Source: Sarcina sp034439435 (GTDB taxonomy: Bacteria; Bacillota; Clostridia; Clostridiales; Clostridiaceae). From it: a DNA stretch of 64,000 nucleotides. Positions within the stretch are counted from its first letter, which is position 1; each line of letters starts with the position of its first letter. This document shows, in pieces, positions 15,581 to 25,400 of this stretch. The stretch lies in the NCBI RefSeq assembly GCF_034439435.1, contig NZ_JAPCKJ010000004.1, positions 124,001 through 188,000 of the forward strand, read 5' to 3'. Both the position numbers and the translations under genes were made by a program. A model generated the notes under the pieces. It saw only the letters and a program-made list of their open reading frames with translations, had not been told where the DNA came from and ran no database searches.

Positions 15581-17119
15581 TTATAAATCTATCTTATAAA
15601 GTCTTGTATTCTTTATTTGATTCTTAATAGAGGACCATAAATACTGAAATTCTTTTGTTCTAAGAAATAATATACAATAAACTATATTAGGAATAATTAC
15701 ACATATACTTCCTCTAATTATCAATGATATAAAACTATATCCATTAACTACAAAATTACATATATTAGTTGTTAAATATCCCACTAATAACATTATTATT
15801 AAATAAACTAAATATGTAACAAAATATTTGCTTACTGATTTTTTGAATAATTCTTTATAGACTATTCTTGGTTGGTTCCAAAAAGGAACAATAAGTGTAC
15901 TTATTGTTGTTCCTAAAAAAACACCTACTAGTCCTAAGTATTTTATTAGTATTAGTGACATTACCAAGTTTACTATTCCCTCTAAAACAGGCATGTATTT
16001 ATCTTGTACAAATAATCCTGCTTTACTTTTATATGTTCCTATAACACTTCTCATACCATTAATATAAAAATTAATCAATATTACTGAAAATACAAACTCA
16101 TTTAGTAAATATCCTTCTCCAATCCACCAGTTTATAAACGGCTCTAGTAAATTATATAAAAATATAGTTGCAAAAGAGTATATCCAAAAGCTTATGAAAA
16201 ATGTAGTTTTAAATATCTCATAAACCTTTTCTTCATTTTCTGTTGCAATTAAATTTCCAATACCAGCACCTATCCCCCCGATTATTGGAGATAGCAATCC
16301 AGATAATTGTCCTATAATCATAGTATAATTTGAATATAATCCTACTGTTGAAACATTTATAAATGAAGATATTAAAATATTATCTGTACTAAAAACAAGA
16401 TATCCTCCAATGTTATGTAAGAACATAGCTCTCACATTTTTATTTATGTTATTTTTAGTTTCTGAATCTATAGAATAATTATATTTAGAATTTACATATG
16501 GATACATTTCTTTAACTACTTTTGTATTAACAAGGTTCTGAATTGCAAATATTAACAATTCTACAAACAAAAAAAGCAAATAATTTTGTGTTATCATAAG
16601 CACTATGATTTTTGAAATAGTTGTTACTATCTGAAAAATCAAATTATTTCTAGTTAAAACATATCCCTTTTGATCCGCATTTATCAAGGCCCATTTGTAT
16701 GCATTTAAATATGAAACTACATTTTTAAGCACAAATATACCATAAACTAATAATAATCCTGATATTTGTTTCTCTGTTTTCATTACTTTTCCTAATAGAG
16801 GATATAATGTAACACTAACTCCAATAATTATAAAAGCTAATACTTTATATGCCTTCTTATATAAAGTAACCAATGCTGTTATTTTTTCCTTATTACCTTC
16901 GGCTAAAGGCTTATATAAATTATAGACTATACTTATACCAATACCACTTTCAATCAAGACCATCATTGATAATACGTTTGTTAATAATCCGTTTATTCCT
17001 AAATATTCTGTTCCTAAGTTATCTATAAATACTTTTCTTGATATAAAACCCAATATTATAATTACAATTTGAGCCATTAAACTCATAGAAATATTTTTAA
17101 CTGCATTTTTTGTTCTCAT
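15581..17119 (-). CDS. Polysaccharide flippase (Wzx / MOP family)
   Basis: This 512-residue protein has about 12-14 hydrophobic helices and the start typical of Gram-positive Wzx proteins (MRTKNAVKNISMSLMAQIVIIILGF, LGTEYLGINGLLTNVLSMM). It flips undecaprenyl-linked repeat units across the cytoplasmic membrane for polymerisation by the EpsG-like protein at 27745-28821. The ATG at 17117-17119 is preceded by AGAGAGG with a five-base spacer; an upstream in-frame ATG at 17143 lacks a site. It lies between the last GT4 gene and the acyltransferase in locus 2. No flippase is visible for locus 1 within the window, and it may lie to the left. Confidence 0.92.
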   Translation of the reverse strand: MRTKNAVKNISMSLMAQIVIIILGFISRKVFIDNLGTEYLGINGLLTNVLSMMVLIESGIGISIVYNLYKPLAEGNKEKITALVTLYKKAYKVLAFIIIGVSVTLYPLLGKVMKTEKQISGLLLVYGIFVLKNVVSYLNAYKWALINADQKGYVLTRNNLIFQIVTTISKIIVLMITQNYLLFLFVELLIFAIQNLVNTKVVKEMYPYVNSKYNYSIDSETKNNINKNVRAMFLHNIGGYLVFSTDNILISSFINVSTVGLYSNYTMIIGQLSGLLSPIIGGIGAGIGNLIATENEEKVYEIFKTTFFISFWIYSFATIFLYNLLEPFINWWIGEGYLLNEFVFSVILINFYINGMRSVIGTYKSKAGLFVQDKYMPVLEGIVNLVMSLILIKYLGLVGVFLGTTISTLIVPFWNQPRIVYKELFKKSVSKYFVTYLVYLIIMLLVGYLTTNICNFVVNGYSFISLIIRGSICVIIPNIVYCILFLRTKEFQYLWSSIKNQIKNTRLYKIDL

Positions 17120-17186
17120 TTTAACCTCTCTTTTAGATATCATTACACCTTTGCTTAGTTATACCAAATATAAATTTAGATACATT

Positions 17187-18320
17187 TTATAAAATTTCTT
17201 CTCTTCTCAATTTATTATCAATAATATGTTTAATATTTTCATATACAGATTCCCAATTACTTTCTACAATAAGTCCTGTTTTACCTTGCTCTATCTGTTC
17301 ATTAGCACCAGTAAAATTCGTTGTTATTATTTCTTTATTTAATACTTTTGCTTCTGCAAGAGTTAAACAATATCCCTCATGTCTTGATGTCTGAACATAT
17401 ATATCTGCCATTTTCATGTAAGGATATGGATTTGTCTTAGCACCTAATAAAATAAAATCATCTTGTAACTTATATTCCTTTATAATAGATTCATATTCTT
17501 TCCTCGAATTTCCTTCACCAACACAATACCATCTAACTTTATATCCCGCTTTCTTTAATCTAGCTAATGCCTTTATTCCTAAATCTTGGCCCTTTTCTAC
17601 TGAAAGTCTCCCTACAGTTATTATTTTTATTCCTTCAAAAGCGTCATCAAAATCTACTTTTTCACAAGCCATATCTCTTATCACTTCTTTTGAAACTATA
17701 TTTTTAAAAACTTCTGATTTGTTTGATATTGATGAAAATTTTTTATCGAACTTAGCCTTTCCTTCTTTAGATACAATAAAAATTTTATCCATTTTACTAT
17801 ATAATTTTAAATATAAATTAGTATTAATATCATGTTTTGATACATCAAAATGTACCCATCCAATCTTTTTTTTAGCCTTAACTTTATGTGTTATATATGA
17901 ATCTATTATTTCTGTTGGTCCTGCATAAGCTATAGCAACATCATATTCATCTTCTTTTATAGGAATACTTCTTAAAATATTTTTATAATAAAGATATCTA
18001 TTTTTAAAATGCTTGTCTATAAAGTAGGAAAATGTGAATAGCACTCCGTCAATATACTTCTTTTTCTTTATATAATTTTTTAATATTACTTGTGGTGCTT
18101 CCATTATTATAGGCTTTATATCTTTAAACCACATTGCCTCTTCAACTTTAACCCAACTAGGTATATGATTTAAAAACCCTCCACTCTTATCTAAAAGTAA
18201 AACAGTAACCTCATATTCTTCTCTAGGAATTATTGATAACAAAGAAAGTAACGATTTCTCAACGCCACCAATATTCATACTACTAACCATGAATAATATT
18301 TTTTTCATTACGCTCATCAT
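17187..18320 (-). CDS. Glycosyltransferase family 4, paralogue 1 of a tandem set
   Basis: This 377-residue GT-B enzyme has the N-terminal acceptor loop KKILFMVSSMNIGGVEKSLLSLL and the donor half with IITVGRLSVEKGQD, WYCVGEGN and TNPYPYMKMADIYVQTSRHEGYCLTLAEA, which holds the E(x7)E-type catalytic pattern. It is closely related to the next two genes upstream and to 25401-26597, sharing YDVAIAYAGP and KAKKKIGWVHFD, so the set arose by duplication. The related enzymes probably use similar donors at different positions of the locus 2 repeat unit. The start is uncertain: ATGs at residues 1, 2 and 5 all lie close to AGAGGG. Cytoplasmic, membrane-associated. Confidence 0.88.
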   Translation of the reverse strand: MMSVMKKILFMVSSMNIGGVEKSLLSLLSIIPREEYEVTVLLLDKSGGFLNHIPSWVKVEEAMWFKDIKPIIMEAPQVILKNYIKKKKYIDGVLFTFSYFIDKHFKNRYLYYKNILRSIPIKEDEYDVAIAYAGPTEIIDSYITHKVKAKKKIGWVHFDVSKHDINTNLYLKLYSKMDKIFIVSKEGKAKFDKKFSSISNKSEVFKNIVSKEVIRDMACEKVDFDDAFEGIKIITVGRLSVEKGQDLGIKALARLKKAGYKVRWYCVGEGNSRKEYESIIKEYKLQDDFILLGAKTNPYPYMKMADIYVQTSRHEGYCLTLAEAKVLNKEIITTNFTGANEQIEQGKTGLIVESNWESVYENIKHIIDNKLRREEIL

Positions 18321-18335
18321 CCCTCTTCTAGAAAC

Positions 18336-19514
18336 TTAAAAATCAAACTTCTCTATTTCCCCTGTAGTATCAACTAAATCTTGTGCTAGATTACTTTTCA
18401 TTAAATTTCTTAACTTTTTATCTATTATAATTCTTTTAATAGCCATGTATATTTGATCCTCATTGAAATTAACTATTAAACCGTTTTTTCCATTTTTAAT
18501 CTGCTCACTAGCTCCAGTAAAATTTGTTGTTACTATAGGATTGTTAAAACATTTAGCCTCAGCGAGAGTTATACAATAACCTTCATGTCTTGAACTTTGA
18601 ACATATATATCACATTCTTTCATAAAAGGATAAGGATTTGTTTTACTTCCTAGGAGAATATAATTTTCTTTAAGATTTTTATTTTTTATCATGTACTCAA
18701 GTTCTTTTCTCATAACACCTTCACCGATACAGTACCACTTAACCTCATAACCATCCTTTTTTAATCTTTCTAAAACTGGAATTATTATATCTTGTCCCTT
18801 TTCTTTGCTCAATCTTCCAACAGTTAATATTCTTATTCCATCAAAATCATCAGTAAATCCTTCGTCTTTATTTGCCATCTTATTTACAAAATCTGAAGAT
18901 ATAATATTGAAGAATACCTCTGTTCTATTTTTTAAGCTTGGTATTAAACTATCTACTTTATTTTTCCCTTCCCTTGAAACAACAAAAATCTTATCAAACT
19001 TACTATATGCTTTTTCAGCAAACTTCTTGTTAAATCCAACTTTAGTTATATCAAAATGAATCCATTGTACTTTCTTCTTCGCCTTTATCTTATTAGCAAC
19101 AAAATATGTTATGAAATCCATCGGTCCAGCATATGCTACAGCAATATCATATTTCTCTTCTAAACTATCTACATTCTTTAATAAATATCTATAATAACAA
19201 GAAATATCACCTTTAAACTTTGACATAAAATAATTTAAAAAAACTTCAAGTGCATTAATATATTTTTTCTTTTTTAACAACTCTTTAACTAAAGTTTGTG
19301 GTGGTTCATTAATATATTTTTTTAATTCTTTATATTCATTGACATATTTAACTTCAACCCAATCTGGAATTTGCTCCAAAAATCCACCATACTTTTCTAA
19401 TAATAAAATAGTTACTTTATACTTTTCTTTTGATAATTGATTTATCATTGTTAATAAAGCCTTTTCAGTTCCCCCAATATTCATATTTATTGCCATAAAT
19501 AATATACTTTTCAT
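18336..19514 (-). CDS. Glycosyltransferase family 4, paralogue 2 of a tandem set
   Basis: At 392 residues, it has the same architecture as its downstream neighbour: KSILFMAINMNIGGTEKALLTMI at the N-terminus, DIAVAYAGPMDFITYFVA, KAKKKVQWIHFD, then ILTVGRLSKEKGQD, WYCIGEGV and KTNPYPFMKECDIYVQSSRHEGYC in the donor half. The long stretches shared with the 17187-18320 protein indicate a recent tandem duplication followed by divergence. It should transfer one sugar of the locus 2 repeat unit on the cytoplasmic face; the donor is not predictable. The 15-bp gap to the next gene supports one operon. Confidence 0.89.
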   Translation of the reverse strand: MKSILFMAINMNIGGTEKALLTMINQLSKEKYKVTILLLEKYGGFLEQIPDWVEVKYVNEYKELKKYINEPPQTLVKELLKKKKYINALEVFLNYFMSKFKGDISCYYRYLLKNVDSLEEKYDIAVAYAGPMDFITYFVANKIKAKKKVQWIHFDITKVGFNKKFAEKAYSKFDKIFVVSREGKNKVDSLIPSLKNRTEVFFNIISSDFVNKMANKDEGFTDDFDGIRILTVGRLSKEKGQDIIIPVLERLKKDGYEVKWYCIGEGVMRKELEYMIKNKNLKENYILLGSKTNPYPFMKECDIYVQSSRHEGYCITLAEAKCFNNPIVTTNFTGASEQIKNGKNGLIVNFNEDQIYMAIKRIIIDKKLRNLMKSNLAQDLVDTTGEIEKFDF

Positions 19515-19527
19515 ATAAATTTATCCT

Positions 19528-20724
19528 TTAACTAGATTCAAGTAATTTATGAAACTTTTCAAATTCTTCTAAATTACCTTTTTTCTCTTCTCTTAAATAT
19601 TCAACTATACTTCTTCTTAAATTACTATCATTAATTAACTTAACTATTCCTTCATAAACACCTTGCGAATTCATATCAACAACTAGTCCATTTTTTTCAT
19701 GAATCATCTGATTAAAAACAGCATCAAATCTAGTAGTTACTATAGGTTTATTTAACATTCTTGCTTCTGCAATAGCTAATCCAAACCCCTCAAATTTAGA
19801 TGTTTGTACATAAATGTCACAATCTTTTATATATGGATATGGATTAGGTTTGACTCCTAGTAGCTTAAAGTTATTTTCTAAATCATTCTCTTTTATATAT
19901 TTTTCTATTTCCTCTTTTAACGGTCCTACTCCTAAAGCATACCATCTAAAATTAACATCTTTTTCTTTTAACTTCTTACATGTATCTAATGCAATATCAT
20001 AACCTTTTTGCATAGCTAGTCTTCCAATTGTAAGTATTTTAATGCCATTGAATTCATCTTCGTAACTTTTCCCTATATTAGCCATCTTAAAAATAAAATT
20101 TGGATCATTTATATCATATATAATCTCAATCTTGCTATGATATTCAGGAAAAGTTTCTAATAATATATCTTTAGTTGAATGAGAGACTGCTATAATTTTG
20201 TTATACCTATCATAATATTTTTTTTGAAATGTTTTTTCGACTTGATCTAACCTATAGCTTACATTAACCCAAGCATACTTCTTTCTTGCTTTTATCTTAT
20301 CTGATACATAAAATGTTGGAATTCCTTGAGCATAACTTATAGCAATATCATACTCTTTCTCATTAATTTCTATTGCATTTGAAGCACATTGCCAAAATAA
20401 CCTAGCCTTTTGAGCATTACTATATTTTTCTTTTCTTATTTCCTTAGAAAATTTAATTCTAGAATTCAACATTTTAAAATTCATTTTTCTTATAGAATAT
20501 AAAATTGATTCTTTTATACTTAAATTTGCAAACTCTGTATACTGAAGAGGTTTTAATAACTTAACCTTTTTGGGTATTAATTCTTCTAATGATCCACCAT
20601 ATCCAAATAATTGTAAATCAATTTCATAAACTGAGTAATCTATTAATGATAAAAGTGTTATTAAACTTTTTTCTGCTCCAGCACAGTGTAAAGAATCTAT
20701 AACAAATAGTATTTTCTTTTTCAT
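19528..20724 (-). CDS. Glycosyltransferase family 4, paralogue 3 of a tandem set
   Basis: This 398-residue member of the same set has KKILFVIDSLHCAGAEKSLITLLS, YDIAISYAQGIPTFYVSDKIKARKKYAWV and, in the C-terminal half, IKILTIGRLAMQKGYD, WYALGVGPLKEE and NPYPYIKDCDIYVQTSKFEGFGLAIAEA. It is more diverged than the other two (AQG in place of AGP, and CAGAEKS in place of IGGVEKS), suggesting an older duplicate or a different acceptor. It follows the deacetylase gene by 25 bases in the locus 2 operon. Cytoplasmic sugar transferase for the repeat unit; donor unknown. Confidence 0.89.
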   Translation of the reverse strand: MKKKILFVIDSLHCAGAEKSLITLLSLIDYSVYEIDLQLFGYGGSLEELIPKKVKLLKPLQYTEFANLSIKESILYSIRKMNFKMLNSRIKFSKEIRKEKYSNAQKARLFWQCASNAIEINEKEYDIAISYAQGIPTFYVSDKIKARKKYAWVNVSYRLDQVEKTFQKKYYDRYNKIIAVSHSTKDILLETFPEYHSKIEIIYDINDPNFIFKMANIGKSYEDEFNGIKILTIGRLAMQKGYDIALDTCKKLKEKDVNFRWYALGVGPLKEEIEKYIKENDLENNFKLLGVKPNPYPYIKDCDIYVQTSKFEGFGLAIAEARMLNKPIVTTRFDAVFNQMIHEKNGLVVDMNSQGVYEGIVKLINDSNLRRSIVEYLREEKKGNLEEFEKFHKLLESS

Positions 20725-20749
20725 TTACTATACCACCTTTATATTCTAA

Positions 20750-21697
20750 TTAACTAATTCTTATCTTTTTATATAAAATTTTAAAAGCGTAATTACTTCC
20801 ATATCTTATAATATTGAAAAAAGATTTAAGTTTATTTTGTGGCTTTATTATAGAGGATATATCAGAATACTTTATTATATTAATTCCAAACTTACCTATA
20901 GCATCAATGACATCTTTATCTAATAATAAATTGTATTCATGTATCCTCTCTTCATATGTTTCAGTAATCTCTCTTATATCCCTATCATCTACAGACGGGT
21001 GTATATGAACCTCGCTTATTCCATTTGGTAATTTACTCAACATTTCTATAAATCCCTTCTTTTTCTCCTCATAGTCAATAAGTAAATCTTTATACGGAAA
21101 TTTAAAAACATAATCAGGTATTGGAACATTATAAATGTCCGCTATAGAAGCAAAAAATTGTGAAGCTGGATATGAATCACATAAATTGGAAATTTTTTCA
21201 CCCACAAAATATGGACCTCTTCTACACCATCTCGTTGCTACTTTGTATTCTTTGCATTTTTTACATAAATAAATATATGCTAATGGGTTATGAGTTGGAT
21301 ATATTGCATATCTATGAGTATCTACATGAGAAATTTTTATACCATCATTTACAATTTTTTTAAATTGCATATCAATTTCTTTCTTCAATTCCTTGTATTT
21401 GAAATTTTTCATAAAATAAAACTTATCTTCAAATAAATACCCTGAATCATCCTCTAATGAAGCTTTTCTTGTTAAACTATTAAATTTTTTATTTGATCCT
21501 CCATTTACAAGTGTAAGATGTAATCCTATACTATTAGAATTATTTTTACTCCAACTAGCAGCTTGATCATAAGAAGCAACATTAGGCATCAATGTAGCAG
21601 ATGATATTCTGTTTTCATTTAACAAATTTATTATTGCTTCATTAATGGAATTGCTTAAACCAAAGTCATCTGCATTAATAATCAAATACTTTTTCAT
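20750..21697 (-). CDS. YdjC/ChbG-family carbohydrate deacetylase
   Basis: This 315-residue protein has the family metal-binding motifs in order: NADDFGLS near residue 8, GLHLTLV near 59, and HVDTHRYAI near 122, with two Asp and two or more His ligands for the metal used in N-deacetylation. YdjC/ChbG/HpnK proteins deacetylate N-acetylated oligosaccharides or lipid-linked sugars; there is no signal peptide, so it acts in the cytoplasm. Placed among the glycosyltransferases, it most likely deacetylates an N-acetylhexosamine of the locus 2 repeat unit or its lipid-linked precursor, giving a free amino sugar. It starts three bases after the GT2 upstream. Confidence 0.87.
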   Translation of the reverse strand: MKKYLIINADDFGLSNSINEAIINLLNENRISSATLMPNVASYDQAASWSKNNSNSIGLHLTLVNGGSNKKFNSLTRKASLEDDSGYLFEDKFYFMKNFKYKELKKEIDMQFKKIVNDGIKISHVDTHRYAIYPTHNPLAYIYLCKKCKEYKVATRWCRRGPYFVGEKISNLCDSYPASQFFASIADIYNVPIPDYVFKFPYKDLLIDYEEKKKGFIEMLSKLPNGISEVHIHPSVDDRDIREITETYEERIHEYNLLLDKDVIDAIGKFGINIIKYSDISSIIKPQNKLKSFFNIIRYGSNYAFKILYKKIRIS

Positions 21698-21700
21698 AAA

Positions 21701-22669
21701 TCACTTTTTCCTTTTAGACTTTAAAATTATTAATAATCTACTATTTAAACTTAACAATATCATTGTTATTTTCATCTTATTTGTTAATATTTTATTTCTA
21801 ATTAATAAATGAAATCTTTTCTTTACTTCATTTCTTATAAAATTTAATAATCTATACTTATCATCAAATCCAATAACTTGATTTATAATATAGTTAATAT
21901 GATCTATACATGCGTATCCAAAACATGCAACAACTCTCTCTTCAAGCATTGGATACTTATTCATCATAAATTCTAATATTTCATCCCAACCAATAAATGC
22001 TTGTAGTCTTTTTTCATTATAAGTGGTTGTAAGAATACTATTTTCTCTTTTTACATATATATACCCAGTATAATCGAGGTATATCGATTTTTTAGCATTT
22101 GCAAAAAGCTTGTAAGTTGTTGATAAATCCTCATGTATTCTTCCTTCTGGAAACATTACGTCTCTAAAACATTCTCGTTCAAATAATTTATTACATAATG
22201 AAAACCTGTATAAAATCCCTTTAAATAATTCTCTTAATCCATCAATGTTATTTAATTCAATAATTGACTCGGTATCTTCTTTATCAACTAAATTCCCATT
22301 AATTTCTCTACCTAACTTACATATAGATATATCTGCATTCTCATCTTTACATATATAATATAATTTTTCATACATATCTTTTCTTATATAATCATCAGGA
22401 TCTACAAATCCAATATATCTTCCTAAAGCTAAATTAATTCCTGAATTTCTAGCTGAGCTTACTCCACCATTAATCTTATGTATTACTTTTATTCTATTAT
22501 CTTTTAAAGCATATTCATCACAAACCTTTCCACTTCCATCTTTTGATCCATCATTAACTAGAATTAATTCAAAATCAGTAAATGTTTGATTTAATATACT
22601 TTCTATACACTTGGATAAATATTTTTCTACATTGTATATAGGAACTATAATACTTATTTCTGGCTTCAT
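21701..22669 (-). CDS. Glycosyltransferase family 2
   Basis: This 322-residue GT2 enzyme has the canonical N-terminus EISIIVPIYNVEKYLSKCIESILNQTF, the LVNDGSKDGSGKVCDEY donor-binding block, GVSSARNSGI, and FVDPDDYI as the DxD-type metal site; further on, FPEGRIHEDLST carries the catalytic acidic residue region. It resembles the galactosyl/glucosyl CpsI/EpsJ-like group of Gram-positive capsule enzymes, but donor specificity is uncertain. It starts 15 bases after the TagD-like gene and is part of the locus 2 operon. Cytoplasmic, with a basic C-terminal tail for membrane contact. Confidence 0.92.
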   Translation of the reverse strand: MKPEISIIVPIYNVEKYLSKCIESILNQTFTDFELILVNDGSKDGSGKVCDEYALKDNRIKVIHKINGGVSSARNSGINLALGRYIGFVDPDDYIRKDMYEKLYYICKDENADISICKLGREINGNLVDKEDTESIIELNNIDGLRELFKGILYRFSLCNKLFERECFRDVMFPEGRIHEDLSTTYKLFANAKKSIYLDYTGYIYVKRENSILTTTYNEKRLQAFIGWDEILEFMMNKYPMLEERVVACFGYACIDHINYIINQVIGFDDKYRLLNFIRNEVKKRFHLLIRNKILTNKMKITMILLSLNSRLLIILKSKRKK

Positions 22670-22684
22670 TTAACTACCTCATTT

Positions 22685-23107
22685 TTATTTAATAAAACTT
22701 AATTTTTCTCTTAATATAGTTGAAGATGTATCCTTTGTGTATGGAAAGTACACTATATCTACACCAACTTTTTTAAATTCCTCTTCAACTTCTATAAATA
22801 ATGGTTTACCCTTCCAGTCATCTCCAACAAACATTACGTCAAAGTTTAGGTTTTTCCAGGCCCAAAATTTATCTCTATTTTCTTGAGCAACAACTCTATC
22901 TACGTATTCTAAAGCTTGTACAATTTCACATCTTTCATCAAAAGGTATTATTGGTTTTTTATTTTTATATTCTTGAACTAGCTCATCAGTACTAACCCCT
23001 ACTATAAGATAATCACACTGTTCTTTTGCCCTTTTTATTATATTTAAATGTCCAATATGGAACATATCAAAAACCCCTGTTGTATAACCTATCCTATATT
23101 TTTTCAT
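22685..23107 (-). CDS. tagD: Glycerol-3-phosphate cytidylyltransferase (TagD-like)
   Basis: At 140 residues the length is near that of Bacillus TagD. Signature segments are YTTGVFDMFHIGHLNII (nucleotide-binding HxGH), STDEL, PFDERCEIV and TKDTSSTILR, the RTxGISST-type block in altered form. It makes CDP-glycerol from sn-glycerol-3-phosphate and CTP. The neighbouring TagB/F-like protein would use CDP-glycerol to add glycerol phosphate to the polymer, so the locus 2 product is predicted to be a phosphoglycerol-decorated or teichoic-acid-like glycan. The changed C-terminal motif leaves open a related cytidylyltransferase substrate. Confidence 0.88.
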   Translation of the reverse strand: MKKYRIGYTTGVFDMFHIGHLNIIKRAKEQCDYLIVGVSTDELVQEYKNKKPIIPFDERCEIVQALEYVDRVVAQENRDKFWAWKNLNFDVMFVGDDWKGKPLFIEVEEEFKKVGVDIVYFPYTKDTSSTILREKLSFIK

Positions 23108-23120
23108 CCCTATATCCCCC

Positions 23121-24275
23121 TTATTTAAAACAAACTTCCTCTATATGTTTCAATAAATTTTCACAACATTTTCCTTCTTCAAAACTCCCTATTTCTTTTG
23201 AAAAATCTTTTAAACCTTTCTTGTATTTATATAAATCAAAATCTTCTATAGCAGCTTTTAACTCAATATTATTTTTTACTGATATAAAAGGAAGAGCTTT
23301 TATATCAAAATATAATTTTCTATCTGCCTTTGTATATTCATCTAAATCTGGTACATATAAAAAACATGGTTTTTCACTTAAAGCAAAATCAAACATTAAT
23401 GATGAATAGTCAGAAATTAATATATCTGATACACTTAATAACTCCTGTATATCATCATATGAAGTTACATCTATTACACCTTCTCCAAATACTAAATCCC
23501 TTGACTTAGAAACTAAATGCGGATGTAACTTAACTAAAAAAAACCAATCATTATTAAACTTATTTTTCAAACTATTGATGATTAAAGAATAGTCTATGTT
23601 GTAAACTTCTAATCCATTATTTTTTCTAAAAGTAGGAGCATACAATATTATCTTTTTATCCTTATTTATATTTAGCTTATATTTTATCTCTTGATTTGCC
23701 ATAGTATTTTTCTCAAAGAAAATATCATTTCTTGGCGTTCCATGTTCAAAAATTTCTCCATCATACCAGAATGCTCTTTTAAAAATATCTGTACTATACT
23801 TACATCCAGATAATAACAAATCTATTTTTTTAGAATCAGACTTTGCCATTTTAACATAATCTTTTGGCAAAGTATCTTCTGCATCTCTTTCTATCTGCTT
23901 AAGTCTTAAAGAACTATGCCAAGTTTGAATATAATATTGATCTTTTCTTTTTATAAAAGTATCTGTTGTTCTAAAATTTGTTATAATTATCTTAGATGTA
24001 CATAATTCATAAATGTATCTTAATGATGTTATTTTGACTTTTCTTACTCCAGGTATATTTCCCTTAGATTTTAATGAACTAAAAGCCCAAACCAAATCAA
24101 ATTTTCCTGGATAATTTTTAACTATGTATTCTGAAATATACTTAGGATTACATCCATATTGACTTCCATAATAACTATAAAAAAAAATCTTGTTTTTCTT
24201 TATTGGCAGGCAATTAAAAATTTTAGTTATTGCTATTACTATTGCTTTACTGAACTTTTCTTTTTTCTCATTCAT
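23121..24275 (-). CDS. CDP-glycerol glycerophosphotransferase (TagB/TagF family)
   Basis: This 384-residue protein has the family motifs KIFFYSYYGSQYGCNPKYISEYI, IQTWHSSLRLKQ near residue 137, HGTPRND, ILYAPTFR, KLHPH and LISDYSSLMFDFAL, with the catalytic His residues of the TagF fold. It transfers glycerol phosphate from CDP-glycerol. It is shorter than the polymerase TagF (about 740 residues in Bacillus, with a long N-terminal domain) and close to the primase TagB in size, so a single-unit transfer to the repeat unit is more likely than polymerisation. It is encoded directly before the TagD-like gene, supporting a dedicated phosphoglycerol branch. Confidence 0.91.
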   Translation of the reverse strand: MNEKKEKFSKAIVIAITKIFNCLPIKKNKIFFYSYYGSQYGCNPKYISEYIVKNYPGKFDLVWAFSSLKSKGNIPGVRKVKITSLRYIYELCTSKIIITNFRTTDTFIKRKDQYYIQTWHSSLRLKQIERDAEDTLPKDYVKMAKSDSKKIDLLLSGCKYSTDIFKRAFWYDGEIFEHGTPRNDIFFEKNTMANQEIKYKLNINKDKKIILYAPTFRKNNGLEVYNIDYSLIINSLKNKFNNDWFFLVKLHPHLVSKSRDLVFGEGVIDVTSYDDIQELLSVSDILISDYSSLMFDFALSEKPCFLYVPDLDEYTKADRKLYFDIKALPFISVKNNIELKAAIEDFDLYKYKKGLKDFSKEIGSFEEGKCCENLLKHIEEVCFK

Positions 24276-24292
24276 TCTTTATTACTCCTTAT

Positions 24293-25321
24293 TTAAAGGT
24301 CTATTTTCATTAAGCCATCCTCAGCCTTCTTAAGTTTTAATTTTCTAAGAACTTTATTTGTAAGCATATACATTTCACTTATAGTAGGATTGATTTTAAA
24401 TAATTTTAACTGCCACATTAATTCTGTTTCATTTTCAAGAGATTTTTTTATACCTTTATAGTCATCTCTAATATATTTTTTAATACCATACATGTGGTTT
24501 TCTCTATTTTTTATATTTTTCTTCTTTTTTAGCAACTGATAATGAATGACACTTGTTTTGAAAAGTATCTTATGAGATTCACTTATTAAGCTACTATATT
24601 TTTCTTCTATAAACCTATGTCTTTCCTTAAGTCCTTTTAAAATATCTAAGTTCCTTTCTGTATATGTGGCTACTATACTATCTTCACGCTGCATATAATA
24701 ACACATTGGTTTATGAATAATTACATATTTGTTTACTCTATCCATTACCTTATGTGCCCAAAAAACATCCTCAAAAAGAACACCTTTTTTAAATGATATA
24801 TCTTTTACTAAACTTGTTTTATAAAGCTTTCCCCATGCAAAATTTTTTACTCTTTCATTTACAACAAGCTCATACATTAATTCTTCTCTCTTTAAAACTA
24901 TAGGCTTCGATTCCTCTAAATAATATCTATTATCATAAAGCAAATAATTTTCATAAGCATAATAAAATCCTGATTGAACAACATCTGCATTTAATTCTAT
25001 GGAATTTTTCACAAGTACTTCTATCATCCCTGCCTTAAGCCAATCATCACTATCTACAAAAAGAACATAATCTCCAGTTACAAAATCCATTCCATAATTT
25101 CTTGCATCTGATAATCCTCCATTTTTTTTATGAAGAGCCTTTATTCTCCTGTCATTTCTTTCGTAACAATCAGCTATTTCTCCACATTTATCTGGTGAGC
25201 CATCATCAACTAATATTATTTCTAAATTTTCATATGTTTGATTTATTATGCTATCAACACACCTATTTAAGTAATTTTCTACTTTATATATAGGAACAAT
25301 TACACTTACCTTAGGCAACAT
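24293..25321 (-). CDS. Glycosyltransferase family 2
   Basis: This 342-residue GT2 enzyme starts PKVSVIVPIYKVENYLNRCVDSIINQTYENLEIILVDDGSPDKCG, followed by KKNGGLSDARNYG and VLFVDSDDWLK, the metal-binding DxD. FAWGKLYKTSL and LFEDVFWAH are typical of the CpsI/EpsI-type branch. The ATG at 25319-25321 is preceded by GGAGGAG; the longer frame to 25336 starts with a TTG and no ribosome site. It adds a sugar to the locus 2 lipid-linked unit in the cytoplasm. It is followed 17 bases later by the TagB/F-like gene. Confidence 0.92.
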   Translation of the reverse strand: MLPKVSVIVPIYKVENYLNRCVDSIINQTYENLEIILVDDGSPDKCGEIADCYERNDRRIKALHKKNGGLSDARNYGMDFVTGDYVLFVDSDDWLKAGMIEVLVKNSIELNADVVQSGFYYAYENYLLYDNRYYLEESKPIVLKREELMYELVVNERVKNFAWGKLYKTSLVKDISFKKGVLFEDVFWAHKVMDRVNKYVIIHKPMCYYMQREDSIVATYTERNLDILKGLKERHRFIEEKYSSLISESHKILFKTSVIHYQLLKKKKNIKNRENHMYGIKKYIRDDYKGIKKSLENETELMWQLKLFKINPTISEMYMLTNKVLRKLKLKKAEDGLMKIDL

Positions 25322-25400
25322 AAAACTCCTCCACAAACTAACCCAATATTTTTCAAAACATTAAATAAATTATCCTTTAATTATTTAATGACTTATAACC

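Noticed and set aside
23026..23409. Plus-strand open frame of 127 codons
   Set aside because: It lies antisense over the TagD-like and TagB/F-like genes, with no ribosome site or protein features; a shadow of AT-rich coding sequence.
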